Below, piece after piece: positions 40,469-46,672 of a DNA stretch of 46,672 bases. The position numbers were made by a program, and so were the translations under genes. The notes beneath the pieces are model-generated. The model ran no database searches and was not told the DNA's origin. It saw only the letters and a list, made by a program, of their open reading frames with translations. This DNA comes from Planctomycetia bacterium (GTDB taxonomy: Bacteria; Planctomycetota; Planctomycetia; Pirellulales; S012-138), in NCBI GenBank assembly GCA_016177915.1, contig JACOUI010000273.1, positions 1 to 46,672 on the forward strand, given 5' to 3'. Each line of letters starts with the position of its first letter. Positions within the stretch are counted from its first letter, which is position 1.

Positions 40469-40737
40469 CAGCGCTTCCTGCGGCGCCGCAATCGCCGCTT
40501 TTCGAGGTTGGTCAGGGGTCGTGCGTGGATGACAAACACGCACTCGTCTTCATCGAGGACGAAGACGACCTGGAGATACCGGCCGCCACGCGCCTGGCCC
40601 CAAACGAGCCATTTGTCGTCTTCGATCTTCCTGGGAAACGGACGCCGCGCGCTGCGGACGACGGCTTCCGCGTCAGCGGGCGAAACGCCGTGCCGGGCGA
40701 TGTGCTCGACGTTCCACTCGTTCCAGCGGAAGTCCAT
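40468..40737 (-). CDS. brnT: BrnT-family toxin
   Basis: An 89-residue protein starting MDFRWNEWNVEHIARHGVSP. The BrnT pattern W-N-x-x-N-x-x-H-x-x-x-H-G-V-x-x-x-x-A-E is clear, followed by the beta strands DDKWLVWGQARGGRYLQVVFVLDEDECVFVIHAR, ending in the R/K-rich NLEKRRLRRRRKR. BrnT is a RelE-fold ribonuclease of type II toxin-antitoxin systems. The typical E-x-x-R-R-Y end is replaced by a basic tail. It lies directly before its antitoxin with a one-base overlap. Confidence 0.85.
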   Translation of the reverse strand: MDFRWNEWNVEHIARHGVSPADAEAVVRSARRPFPRKIEDDKWLVWGQARGGRYLQVVFVLDEDECVFVIHARPLTNLEKRRLRRRRKR

Positions 40738-40974
40738 AAATTACTTATGCAATAAAATCGATCCCGCGTCAAGTCGGGCCAGCGCGTCTCCCCGCGCCAA
40801 TCCGTGCTTGTCCGCCCAATCCGTCCCCTCCGTGTCTCGTTCCCGCCGCCCGCCCGGGAACCTCCCCCGACCCCGCTCGGATAACCGCACTTTTTTGGTT
40901 ACAATAAAAGGGACAGCCGGCCAGGGCACCCAGGGCACTCCGTGCCAAAGCCCCCGGCGCCCCAGGGCTAGACC

Positions 40975-41571
40975 ATGTTGGCAAAGGTGCTTAAGCGTCC
41001 GACGCTCGTCCTCAACCGCCATTGGCAGCCGGTCAACGTCTCCACCGTCGCCCGCGCCGTGGTGCTCCTCTGCAACCGATCGGCCCTCGTGGTCGATCCC
41101 GACAGCTACCAGACCTACACCTGGTCCGACTGGTCGAGCATTCGCCCCCGCGACGGCGAAGTCTTCATCCAGTCCGTGCGGTTCCGGCTGCGGGTTCCCG
41201 AAGTCATTGTTCTGGCCCGCTACGACCGCCTCCCCAACACGGCCGTCAGCTTCAGCCGGCGCAACCTGTTCAAGCGAGACCACTTCACCTGCCAGTATTG
41301 CAGCTCCCAGCCGGGGAGCGAGGAGCTGACGATCGACCACGTCCTGCCGCGCTCGCAGGGCGGCACCTCCACCTGGGAGAACTGCGTCCTGGCCTGCCTG
41401 GAGTGCAACCGCCGCAAGGCCAACCGCACGCCGGCCCAGTCCGGCATGAAGCTGCGGCGCGCGCCCGTCCGCCCGGCCTGGAAACCCATGTACGCCCCGG
41501 ACCACTTCGCCATCCGAAGCTGGTCGAAGTTCGTCAGCGAGGCTTACTGGAACGTCACGCTGGAAAAGTGA
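40975..41571 (+). CDS. HNH endonuclease-family protein
   Basis: A 198-residue protein from the ATG at 40975 (MLAKVLKRPTLVLNRHWQPV). The N-terminal half is an ordered domain with NVSTVARAVVLLCNRSALVV. The HNH motif is at about 105-155: FTCQYCSSQPGSEELTIDHVLPRSQGGTSTWENCVLACLECNRRKANRTP, with two C-x-x-C zinc pairs, the catalytic D-H and the N of ENCVLAC. The C-terminal part is basic and ends WSKFVSEAYWNVTLEK. Stand-alone HNH proteins of this layout are common in planctomycetes, cyanobacteria and other phyla, with unknown targets. No methylase or defence partner is adjacent. Confidence 0.87.
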   Translation: MLAKVLKRPTLVLNRHWQPVNVSTVARAVVLLCNRSALVVDPDSYQTYTWSDWSSIRPRDGEVFIQSVRFRLRVPEVIVLARYDRLPNTAVSFSRRNLFKRDHFTCQYCSSQPGSEELTIDHVLPRSQGGTSTWENCVLACLECNRRKANRTPAQSGMKLRRAPVRPAWKPMYAPDHFAIRSWSKFVSEAYWNVTLEK

Positions 41572-41606
41572 CCGGTCGTGCGAAAGACGTCTCGCTTCGC
41601 CTGGAC

Positions 41607-42470
41607 CTATTGCTTCCCCTTCGCCCGCAGCTCCGCGTGGAACCGCTGAATGTTCTCCCACGCCTCCTCGGGCGTCTCGGCGTAGTCCAGGAGCGCCAGG
41701 TCCTCGTCGGCGATCACCCCTTCGTCGGCCAGGAACTGAAAGTCGATCACCTGCTCCCAGTATTTCCGGCCGTACATCACGATCGGGATCGGCTGCATCT
41801 TGCCGGTCTGACGCAGGGTCAAGGCGTCGGTCAGCTCGTCGAGCGTGCCGAAGCCGCCGGGAAACACGACTAGCGCCTTCGCGCGGAGCAAGAAATTGAG
41901 CTTCCGCATGCCGAAGTAGTGGAACTGAAAGCAGAGTTCCGGCGTGATGTAGGCGTTCGGCCGCTGCTCCTCGGGCAAAGTGATGTTGAGGCCGATTGAC
42001 TCCGCACCAACGTCGTGGGCCCCGCGATTGGCGCCCTCCATGATGCCCGGGCCGCCGCCCGTCGTAATCACGTAGTCGCGGTCGCCGTTCTGGCAGGCTT
42101 CCGAGACGATGCTGCCGAACTTCCGTGCCGCGTCATAATAGTGCGACTTCGCCAGGACCCGCTCGGCCCGGGCGACGCCGCGTTGACGGGCGGGGCTTTG
42201 GGGGTCCTTCGCCAAAAGCTCCTGCGCCGCCTGCAACCGCCGCTTCGCCTCCCGCTCCTCGACCACGCGCGTCCCGCCGAACACCACGATCGTCGACAGC
42301 ACCCGGTGCTCGTTCAAAACAAGCTCCGGCTTGAGGATCTCAAGCTGCATGCGCACCGAGCGCAGCTCCGGCCGCGCCAGAAGCGCGATGTCCCGCTCGG
42401 CCAGAAGGTACGTGGGCGAGGTCAGGATCTTCTTCAAGTCGGGGGTTTCCGGCGGCGGGGTCTTGCTCAT
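41607..42470 (-). CDS. LOG-family (TIGR00730-type) Rossmann-fold nucleotide hydrolase
   Basis: A 287-residue protein starting MSKTPPPETPDLKKILTSPT. The core has IVVFGGTRVVEE, VITTGGGPGIMEGANRGAHD (the P-G-G-G-x-G-x-M-E-x-x-N signature, here GGGPGIMEGANRGA), FHYFGMRKLNFLLRAKALVVFPGGFGTLDELTDAL (PGGxGTxxE) and PIPIVMYGRKYWEQV. Family members release free base and ribose 5-phosphate from nucleoside 5'-monophosphates, as in cytokinin activation. The N-terminal extension of about 60 residues marks the larger bacterial subtype. The natural substrate is not known. Confidence 0.88.
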   Translation of the reverse strand: MSKTPPPETPDLKKILTSPTYLLAERDIALLARPELRSVRMQLEILKPELVLNEHRVLSTIVVFGGTRVVEEREAKRRLQAAQELLAKDPQSPARQRGVARAERVLAKSHYYDAARKFGSIVSEACQNGDRDYVITTGGGPGIMEGANRGAHDVGAESIGLNITLPEEQRPNAYITPELCFQFHYFGMRKLNFLLRAKALVVFPGGFGTLDELTDALTLRQTGKMQPIPIVMYGRKYWEQVIDFQFLADEGVIADEDLALLDYAETPEEAWENIQRFHAELRAKGKQ

Positions 42471-42592
42471 GTTCGGTTCGCGCTCGGGATGGTAGGCTGG
42501 GCTGTGCGCCGCTCTTCAGTCTCCGCAGCCGAAAAGGCCGCGTCAACGCCGGTTCGCGCCGATAAAGTCCGCATTTTGATTCAAGACCCGCC

Positions 42593-42964
42593 ATGCGATT
42601 TTCGTCGCCGACCATCGCCACGTTCGTCTGCCTGGCGCTCTACCTCGCGCTATTGGGCGCCCTGGCCGGCGGAATGTTCTACGCCCGCCATCGCGTGCTG
42701 AGCGACTTGGGATCCGCCGGAGCGGCCGAACAATGGCAGGAATGGAAAAAGGACGTGGAGCGTCAGACCGCAAGTTCGCCGGCGCCCGCGCGGCGCGTGC
42801 CCAAAAGCAACGAGCCGCCGCTCTTGGTCCTGATGCGCGACAGCTTCCTCGCGGTGCTGACGGTCACGCTGGCGATCTTCAGCGTCCTGTTCTGGTTCCT
42901 GGCGCTGCTTTTGCGCGGGTCGTCGCGGCGCGCGCCCTCCCGCCGCGACGCCGATTTGACCTAG
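42593..42964 (+). CDS. Small two-helix membrane protein
   Basis: A 123-residue protein starting MRFSSPTIATFVCLALYLAL. The first hydrophobic helix is at about 8-30 and the second at about 83-108 (SFLAVLTVTLAIFSVLFWFLALLL). A charged, Gln/Glu/Lys-rich loop lies between them (EQWQEWKKDVERQ), and the C-terminus is basic. No family is recognised. It is divergent from the LOG-family gene and 150 bases before the purine nucleoside phosphorylase. Confidence 0.6.
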   Translation: MRFSSPTIATFVCLALYLALLGALAGGMFYARHRVLSDLGSAGAAEQWQEWKKDVERQTASSPAPARRVPKSNEPPLLVLMRDSFLAVLTVTLAIFSVLFWFLALLLRGSSRRAPSRRDADLT

Positions 42965-42998
42965 CCGCCCCAAACCCTCTTGCCACTCGTACTCGTAA

Positions 42999-43058
42999 TC
43001 GTACTCGTACTCCGAATCGGCGCGGCGGAATCGAGTACGATGAGGAGTACGAGTACGA
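42999..43058. repeat. Long inverted repeat of GTACGA units
   Basis: A perfect 15-bp inverted repeat (TCGTACTCGTACTCC at 42999-43013 and its complement at 43044-43058) with a 30-base spacer, inside a longer run of TCGTAC units beginning at 42987. Next to it are short repeats of the type AATCCAAAATCCAG (43080-43115). It lies in the leader of the phosphorylase gene and could fold strongly in RNA. Confidence 0.8.
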
Positions 43059-43116
43059 AAGCACACTCGCCTTCCGCCCAATCCGAAATCCAGAATCGAA
43101 AATCCAAAATCCAGCA

Positions 43117-43953
43117 GTGCTCGACCTCTTTGACCAAATCGAAGCCGCCGCGGCCACGATCCGCCGCCACGTTAGCGGCAGGCCACGCGTCGGCGTCATC
43201 CTCGGCACCGGCCTGGGTTCGCTCGCCGACCAGGTGGCCGCCCAGGCCGTGCTCCGCTACGACGACATCCCCCACTTCCCGCCCTCCACCGCCGTCAGCC
43301 ACGCCGGCAAGCTCATCTGCGGCGACCTGGCGGGCCTGCCCGTCGTCGTCATGTCCGGCCGCGTACACGCCTACGAAGGCTATTCGCTCGCAGCCGCCAC
43401 GCTCCCCGTCCACGTCATGAAGGCCCTGGGCGCGGAGCTGATCGTCCTCTCCAACGCCGCCGGCGGCCTCAATCCCCACTACCAGTGCGGCGACGTCGTC
43501 GTCATCGACGACCATATCAACCTCATGTTCGACAACCCGCTCATGGGCGCCAACGACGACCGCCTCGGCCCGCGCTTTCCCGACATGAGCCGGCCCTACG
43601 ACCGCTCGCTCGTCGAGCGGGCGCAAAGCGTCGCCCTTCGCGAGGGCATCCCGCTGCACCGCGGCGTGTACGCGGCGCTCAAAGGCCCGAACCTGGAGAC
43701 GCGGGCCGAGTATCGCTTCCTGCGGAGCATCGGGGCCGACATGGTGGGCATGTCGACCGTGCCGGAGAACATCGTGGCCGTCCACGCCGGCCTCGCGGTC
43801 CTGGCCTTCTCGATCATCAGCAACGTCTGCCTGCCCGACGCCCTGCGGCCGGTGACGATCGACGAGATCGTGCGCGCGTCCTCGGCGGCCGAACCGAAGC
43901 TGCGGACGATCGTGCAGGGGGTGCTGCGGGAATGGTCGACCTCCGTCGCGTGA
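43117..43953 (+). CDS. Purine nucleoside phosphorylase
   Basis: A 278-residue protein. The GTG at 43117 (MLDLFDQIEAAAATIRRHVS) was chosen because the frame upstream is repeat-derived. It has the trimeric PNP/MTAP motifs: VGVILGTGLGSLAD, GRVHAYEGYSLAAATLPVHVMKALGAELIVLSNAAGGLNPHYQCGDVVVIDDHINLM, GVYAALKGPNLETRAEYRFLRSIGADMVGMSTVPE, and FSIISNVCLPD with the Asn that sets purine preference. It cleaves purine nucleosides with phosphate. The distance to the next gene (76 bases) allows co-transcription with the selenoprotein candidate. Confidence 0.92.
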   Translation: MLDLFDQIEAAAATIRRHVSGRPRVGVILGTGLGSLADQVAAQAVLRYDDIPHFPPSTAVSHAGKLICGDLAGLPVVVMSGRVHAYEGYSLAAATLPVHVMKALGAELIVLSNAAGGLNPHYQCGDVVVIDDHINLMFDNPLMGANDDRLGPRFPDMSRPYDRSLVERAQSVALREGIPLHRGVYAALKGPNLETRAEYRFLRSIGADMVGMSTVPENIVAVHAGLAVLAFSIISNVCLPDALRPVTIDEIVRASSAAEPKLRTIVQGVLREWSTSVA

Positions 43954-44029
43954 ACGACTGGGATGCTTGTTGCCAATCAGCCGGCCGCGTAGGCTGATAG
44001 CCGTTCCCATCGTTGAAAGCGAGCCCGCC

Positions 44030-45379
44030 ATGAAGCGCGCGTTTCTGGGACTTCTGCTCTTGTTCGCCGCCGCTGCCGCCCTGGCGCAGGATGCGCCGCC
44101 GAAGCCGCACGTCCCAGTCCTTTCGGACGAGGAAGCCTGGAAAATCCTGCCGCCGGCCGACGAAGGCGCCGGGCAGCCGCTGCCATCGTGGATTCGCGCC
44201 CTGGCCGGCTCGTTGCCTCGCACCGCCGCCGCCATGATCGAGTTGGACTACGCGCAGCGCGAGCAAAGCCCGCTCCCGCCCCAGTTCCGGGCAAAGCTCC
44301 GCTGGATCGCCGCCCACGCCAACCGCTGCGAGTATGCGATGGCCTACGCCCGCGACGATTTCGTCCGCGCCGGCGGCCGGGGCGAAGACATCGACCATCT
44401 GCTGCGCGACATCGACAAGCTGCCCGAGTCCGAGCGGCTGGCCCTGCGGCTCGTGGAGCGGCTCACGGAGGAGTCCTACGCCGTCACCGACGACGAAGTC
44501 GCCCGCCTCGTGGAGCTTCTTGGCGAAAAGCAGCTCGTGGCCGTCGTCCTCGTCGCGGCCTACTCCAATTTCCAGGACCGCCTGCTCCTGTCCTTGGGCG
44601 TCGATGTCGAGCCGGTCGGCCCGCTGGCGCCCCTGAAGGTCAAGTTCCGCAAGGCGGCCCCGCCCGTCGAGGCCAAGCGCAAACTCACGCTGCCCGCCGA
44701 CGATCCGTCGCCCGTCCCCACTGTCGTCGACGACCCCGAGTGGACGGCCGTTTCCTTCGACGCCCTCCGCGAGCGCCTGGCCAGGCAAACCGAGCGTCGG
44801 CAGTGCCGCATTCCGATTCCGGATTGGGAGACCATCGTCAAGAGCTTCCCCGCCGACATGCCGGCCCCCTCGCGGCCCACGCGCATTCGCTGGAGCCTGC
44901 TCAACTACGCCTATCAGCCGCGACTTTCTGCGGCCTGGAGTGGCGGCCTGCGGGCGTTTCGCGGCGAGTCGGACCTGCCCGTGGTCCAGCAGGAAACGAT
45001 GTTCTGGGTCGTGACGCGCTCGCAGCAATGCTTCTACTGAATGGGCCACACCGAAATGCTGCTCGCGGTCGCGGGCCTCGATGAATTGGCGGTGAAAGAC
45101 CGGGCGGAGAAGCTCGCCTCCGGCGACTGGTCGAGCTTTCCGGCCGACGAGCGCGCCGGCCTCTTCTTCGCCCGCAAGCTCACGAAGACCCCTTGGCAAA
45201 TCGGCGCTTCCGATGTTTTGCTGCTTTCGGCGCACCTGGGCCCGGAGCACGCGGTGGACGCGATTTGGTACATCTCTTGGTGCAACTACATGACCCGCGT
45301 GGCGGACGCGTTCCAGATTCCGCTGGAGAAGGAGAACGTCTTCATGGGGCCGAAGCGGGAGGGGGAGAAAAAGCCGTAA
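44030..45379 (+). CDS. AhpD/carboxymuconolactone-decarboxylase-like protein with in-frame UGA, probable CxxU selenoprotein
   Basis: Read through one TGA at 45038-45040, the frame gives 449 residues from the ATG at 44030 (MKRAFLGLLLLFAAAAALAQ, a signal peptide). The UGA is codon 337 in QQCFY-U-MGHTEM, exactly where the second Cys of the AhpD-family C-x-x-C-x-G-H motif belongs. The first Cys (334) and the His (340) are kept. The upstream half carries a degenerate related domain (CEYAMAYARDDFVRAGG), and the sequence after the UGA continues the same fold (EMLLAVAGLDE, WYISWCNYMTRVADA). Translation is in one frame throughout. A stem-loop at 45061-45076 fits a bacterial SECIS. If not Sec, this would be a nonsense mutation or a sequencing error. 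Confidence 0.82.
45061..45076 (+). promoter_or_regulatory. Candidate bacterial SECIS hairpin
   Basis: GCUCGC-GGUC-GCGGGC forms a 6-bp stem (one U-G pair) with a GGUC loop. The loop begins 26 bases after the UGA. Bacterial SECIS rules, as I recall them, ask for a small apical loop with G in its first two positions and 16-37 bases from the UGA. The GGUC apex is also that of the E. coli fdhF element bound by SelB. The hairpin lies within coding sequence, as expected. Confidence 0.65.
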
Positions 45380-45486
45380 CCTGCCGAGCGTAGGCGGCGC
45401 GGGTGGCGCTAAATTCGCACGAGGGGATGACCCGGTATTGCGCGTAGCCGCGAAGCACCCTGCCAATGGCAGGCGGGCCGGCTACC

Positions 45487-45522
45487 CTACGTGGAGGCCT
45501 ACGTGGAGGCCTACGTGGAGGC
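45487..45522. repeat. 12-bp tandem repeat, three copies
   Basis: CTACGTGGAGGC occurs three times in a row. The third copy supplies the last codons and stop of the reverse-strand gene ending at 45511, so copy number would not change that protein unless the last unit is altered. Confidence 0.85.
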
Positions 45523-45978
45523 CAGGTCCTCCGCCAGGCGCAAGAGCACCTCGCGGGTGACGTGCGCGGCAATCACGTGCCGCGGCTGGCCGTTGCCGGC
45601 CTTAAAGCGGCGCAGCGAAATCTCGCCGCGGCGGACGAGCAGCTCGTAATACGACACGCCCTCCTCGTCCTTTTGCGGCGGCTTGGAACGGAGCTGCACC
45701 TGGCAGGCGAGGCCGTCGACCTCGACCGGCCCGATCGGCTCCAGCAGGTAATTCAGCCGCGCCGCGAGCTTTTCCGAAGCCGCCTTCAAATCGTCGATCG
45801 AGGCCGAGGCCAGCGAAGGCGACTCGACGGTCAGGCACGTGAACGTGCAGGCCAGCGAATCGAGCGCCTCGATCTGGCAAGTGACCCGGCGGTCGCCCGC
45901 CTGGATGGAGAGAACCTGCCCTGGCGCGCCCGTGGGCAGCGCCGCAAGCGCCTGTTGTAGTTGTTGACGAACGTTCAT
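45511..45978 (-). CDS. Conserved hypothetical protein
   Basis: A 155-residue protein from the ATG at 45978 (MNVRQQLQQALAALPTGAPG). GAGGAAGGGG just upstream decides this start over an open extension to 46047. It is mainly beta in the first half (GQVLSIQAGDRRVTCQIEALDSLACTFTCLTVES), then ASEKLAARLNYLLEPIGPVEVDGLACQVQLRSKPP, and ends with a helix. It resembles planctomycete hypotheticals of unknown role. No signal peptide is seen. It precedes, on the same strand, nothing closely linked. Confidence 0.7.
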   Translation of the reverse strand: MNVRQQLQQALAALPTGAPGQVLSIQAGDRRVTCQIEALDSLACTFTCLTVESPSLASASIDDLKAASEKLAARLNYLLEPIGPVEVDGLACQVQLRSKPPQKDEEGVSYYELLVRRGEISLRRFKAGNGQPRHVIAAHVTREVLLRLAEDLAST

Positions 45979-46194
45979 GGCCCCTTCCTCTGCGTTAACT
46001 TTCTGCGGCTTCCGGTTCCTGTGACCTTTCCTTTGTTGTATGCTCATTTTTTTCCTACTTCATTATAGGCAGGCGCTGCTAACAGGTGTCGCCGCGGCCG
46101 GCATCCGTTGTGGGTATCGGACGGTTTGGGTCCGTTGGTTCCGTCAAGGTTGAGTTTTTCGCTCCTGCCGGTTCGGCGGGCACGGGATCGCCCT

Positions 46195-46246
46195 CCCTCG
46201 CTTGCGCTTCGGGTTAGTGGGCCCTCGCTTGCGCTTCGGGTTAGTG
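46195..46246. repeat. 25-bp direct repeat next to the SpoVR gene end
   Basis: Two exact 25-base copies (46195-46219 and 46222-46246) containing CGCTTGCGCTTCGGGTTAG are separated by two bases and end one base before the SpoVR stop codon. This 'cttgcgcttcgggttag' type of intergenic unit looks like a dispersed repeat. Confidence 0.8.
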
Positions 46247-46672
46247 TTACAGCTTCTCCTGTTTGCCGCCGCGGACGAACTTCGCCTCCTGGCCGTCGTA
46301 CGACATCACCCCGCCCACGCCGTCCCAGGTCGATTCCACCAGCACGGGCCGCGTCCAGAGCTTGTGGAGGTTGATGAGGGTGTCGCGGGCGTAGGTTTTG
46401 TCGAGGTCGCCGCCGCCGTGGGCGTGCCCCAGGAGCAATTCGCCGCGGTTGCGGTGATTGCCGTCTTTGACGTAAATGATCGGCCGGCCGGCGTTCGTCA
46501 GTCCGAAGAGCAGCCGCTGCTTGATCTCTTCAAATTCGCGGCTCTCGATCTCGTAGACGTTGGCTTTTTCGTTGTAGGCGTAGGAGAACATGTTCTGGCG
46601 GCGGCAGAACTCGGGCGTGAGGAAGGAGTCGATGAACGTGATGTCGTTGTGGACGCGGCGGACCTCGAAGAT
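46247..46672 (-). CDS. SpoVR-family protein, C-terminal part (runs off the window)
   Basis: The last 141 residues are present, read from the window edge: IFEVRRVHNDITFIDSFLTP, EFCRRQNMFSYAYN, EIESREFEEIKQRLLFGLTNAGRPIIYVKDGNHRNRGELLLGHAHGGGDLDKTYARDTLINLHKLWTRPVLVEST, then a short tail. The IDSFLTPEFC, GRPIIYV-x-D-x-N-x-x-NRGEL and H-x-G-x-DL-x-x-x-YA-x-xTL motifs are SpoVR hallmarks. SpoVR homologues are widespread in non-sporulating bacteria, commonly grouped with YeaH and PrkA serine kinase genes. Those partners would lie beyond the window. Confidence 0.9.
   Translation of the reverse strand: MFEVRRVHNDITFIDSFLTPEFCRRQNMFSYAYNEKANVYEIESREFEEIKQRLLFGLTNAGRPIIYVKDGNHRNRGELLLGHAHGGGDLDKTYARDTLINLHKLWTRPVLVESTWDGVGGVMSYDGQEAKFVRGGKQEKL

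Noticed and set aside
45041-45379. Separate small gene starting with the ATG right after the UGA
   Set aside because: It has no ribosome site of its own other than coding sequence, and it would begin in the middle of the CxxC-type active site. A read-through product explains the homology on both sides better.
1-46672. CRISPR array, tRNA or rRNA genes
   Set aside because: No regularly spaced identical repeats with unique spacers were seen, and no cloverleaf with an anticodon loop or rRNA-like stretch was noticed. Short RNA genes could be missed without a covariance search.

Overview
The window is GC-rich, gene-dense bacterial DNA that most resembles a planctomycete (Pirellulales-like). This is inference from several traits: a threonylcarbamoyl-AMP synthase fused to a low-molecular-weight tyrosine phosphatase, a Tad pilus locus, a huge secretin-N-domain protein without a secretin pore, lineage-type small hypothetical proteins, and palindromic intergenic repeats reused between unrelated genes. 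No rRNA, tRNA, CRISPR array or intact insertion sequence was seen. Only the tail of a probable serine recombinase lies at the left edge.

Layout. 1-2.1 kb: recombinase tail, a conserved hypothetical gene, and a DUF6941 / antitoxin-like / PemK-like trio. 2.2-7.3 kb: NAD-type isocitrate dehydrogenase, a reverse-strand hpt-glycosyltransferase-glycosyltransferase operon, and a creatininase-family gene. 7.6-10.2 kb: three tandem membrane paralogues and a small membrane protein. 10.2-12.1 kb: a DHDPS/NAL-family aldolase and small conserved genes. 12.2-22.7 kb: an accessory island with three HEPN + partner gene pairs, broken copies of the 5' end of a TatD-family gene, and a tightly coupled five-gene operon (ABC ATPase, fused binding-protein/permease, senA, senB, egtD). 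22.8-26.1 kb: rpiB, the Sua5-PTP fusion and dprA. 26.5-32.5 kb: Tad/Flp pilus genes (flp, cpaA, tadE, cpaB, cpaC, cpaE) without the ATPase or platform genes. 32.6-46.7 kb: SirB1-type protein, TPR-redoxin fusion, secretin-N protein, BrnTA-like pair, HNH nuclease, LOG-family protein, purine nucleoside phosphorylase, an AhpD/CMD-like protein with an in-frame UGA, a hypothetical gene and a partial SpoVR.

Selenium is the most interesting theme. The operon at 14.1-19.7 kb carries the two signature genes of selenoneine biosynthesis (senA, senB) together with the hercynine-forming methyltransferase egtD. They are coupled to an osmoprotectant-type importer resembling the ergothioneine importer EgtUV, but with its domains in the opposite order. 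The selenophosphate synthetase gene (senC/selD) is not here. Twenty-five kilobases away, an AhpD-like gene is interrupted by one in-frame UGA exactly where the second cysteine of its CxxC active site should be. That UGA is followed, at the expected distance, by a stem-loop with a GGUC apex that fits a bacterial SECIS element. This is probably a CxxU selenoprotein. If so, a genomic SelD serving selenocysteine synthesis could also feed SenB.

The island around the sen operon is a mosaic. HEPN pairs lie on both sides of it, one small gene upstream of the first pair has a decayed partial copy upstream of the second, and truncated TatD-family 5' ends lie just left of the operon while the intact gene closes the island on the right. 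This points to repeated segmental duplication and insertion at one site.
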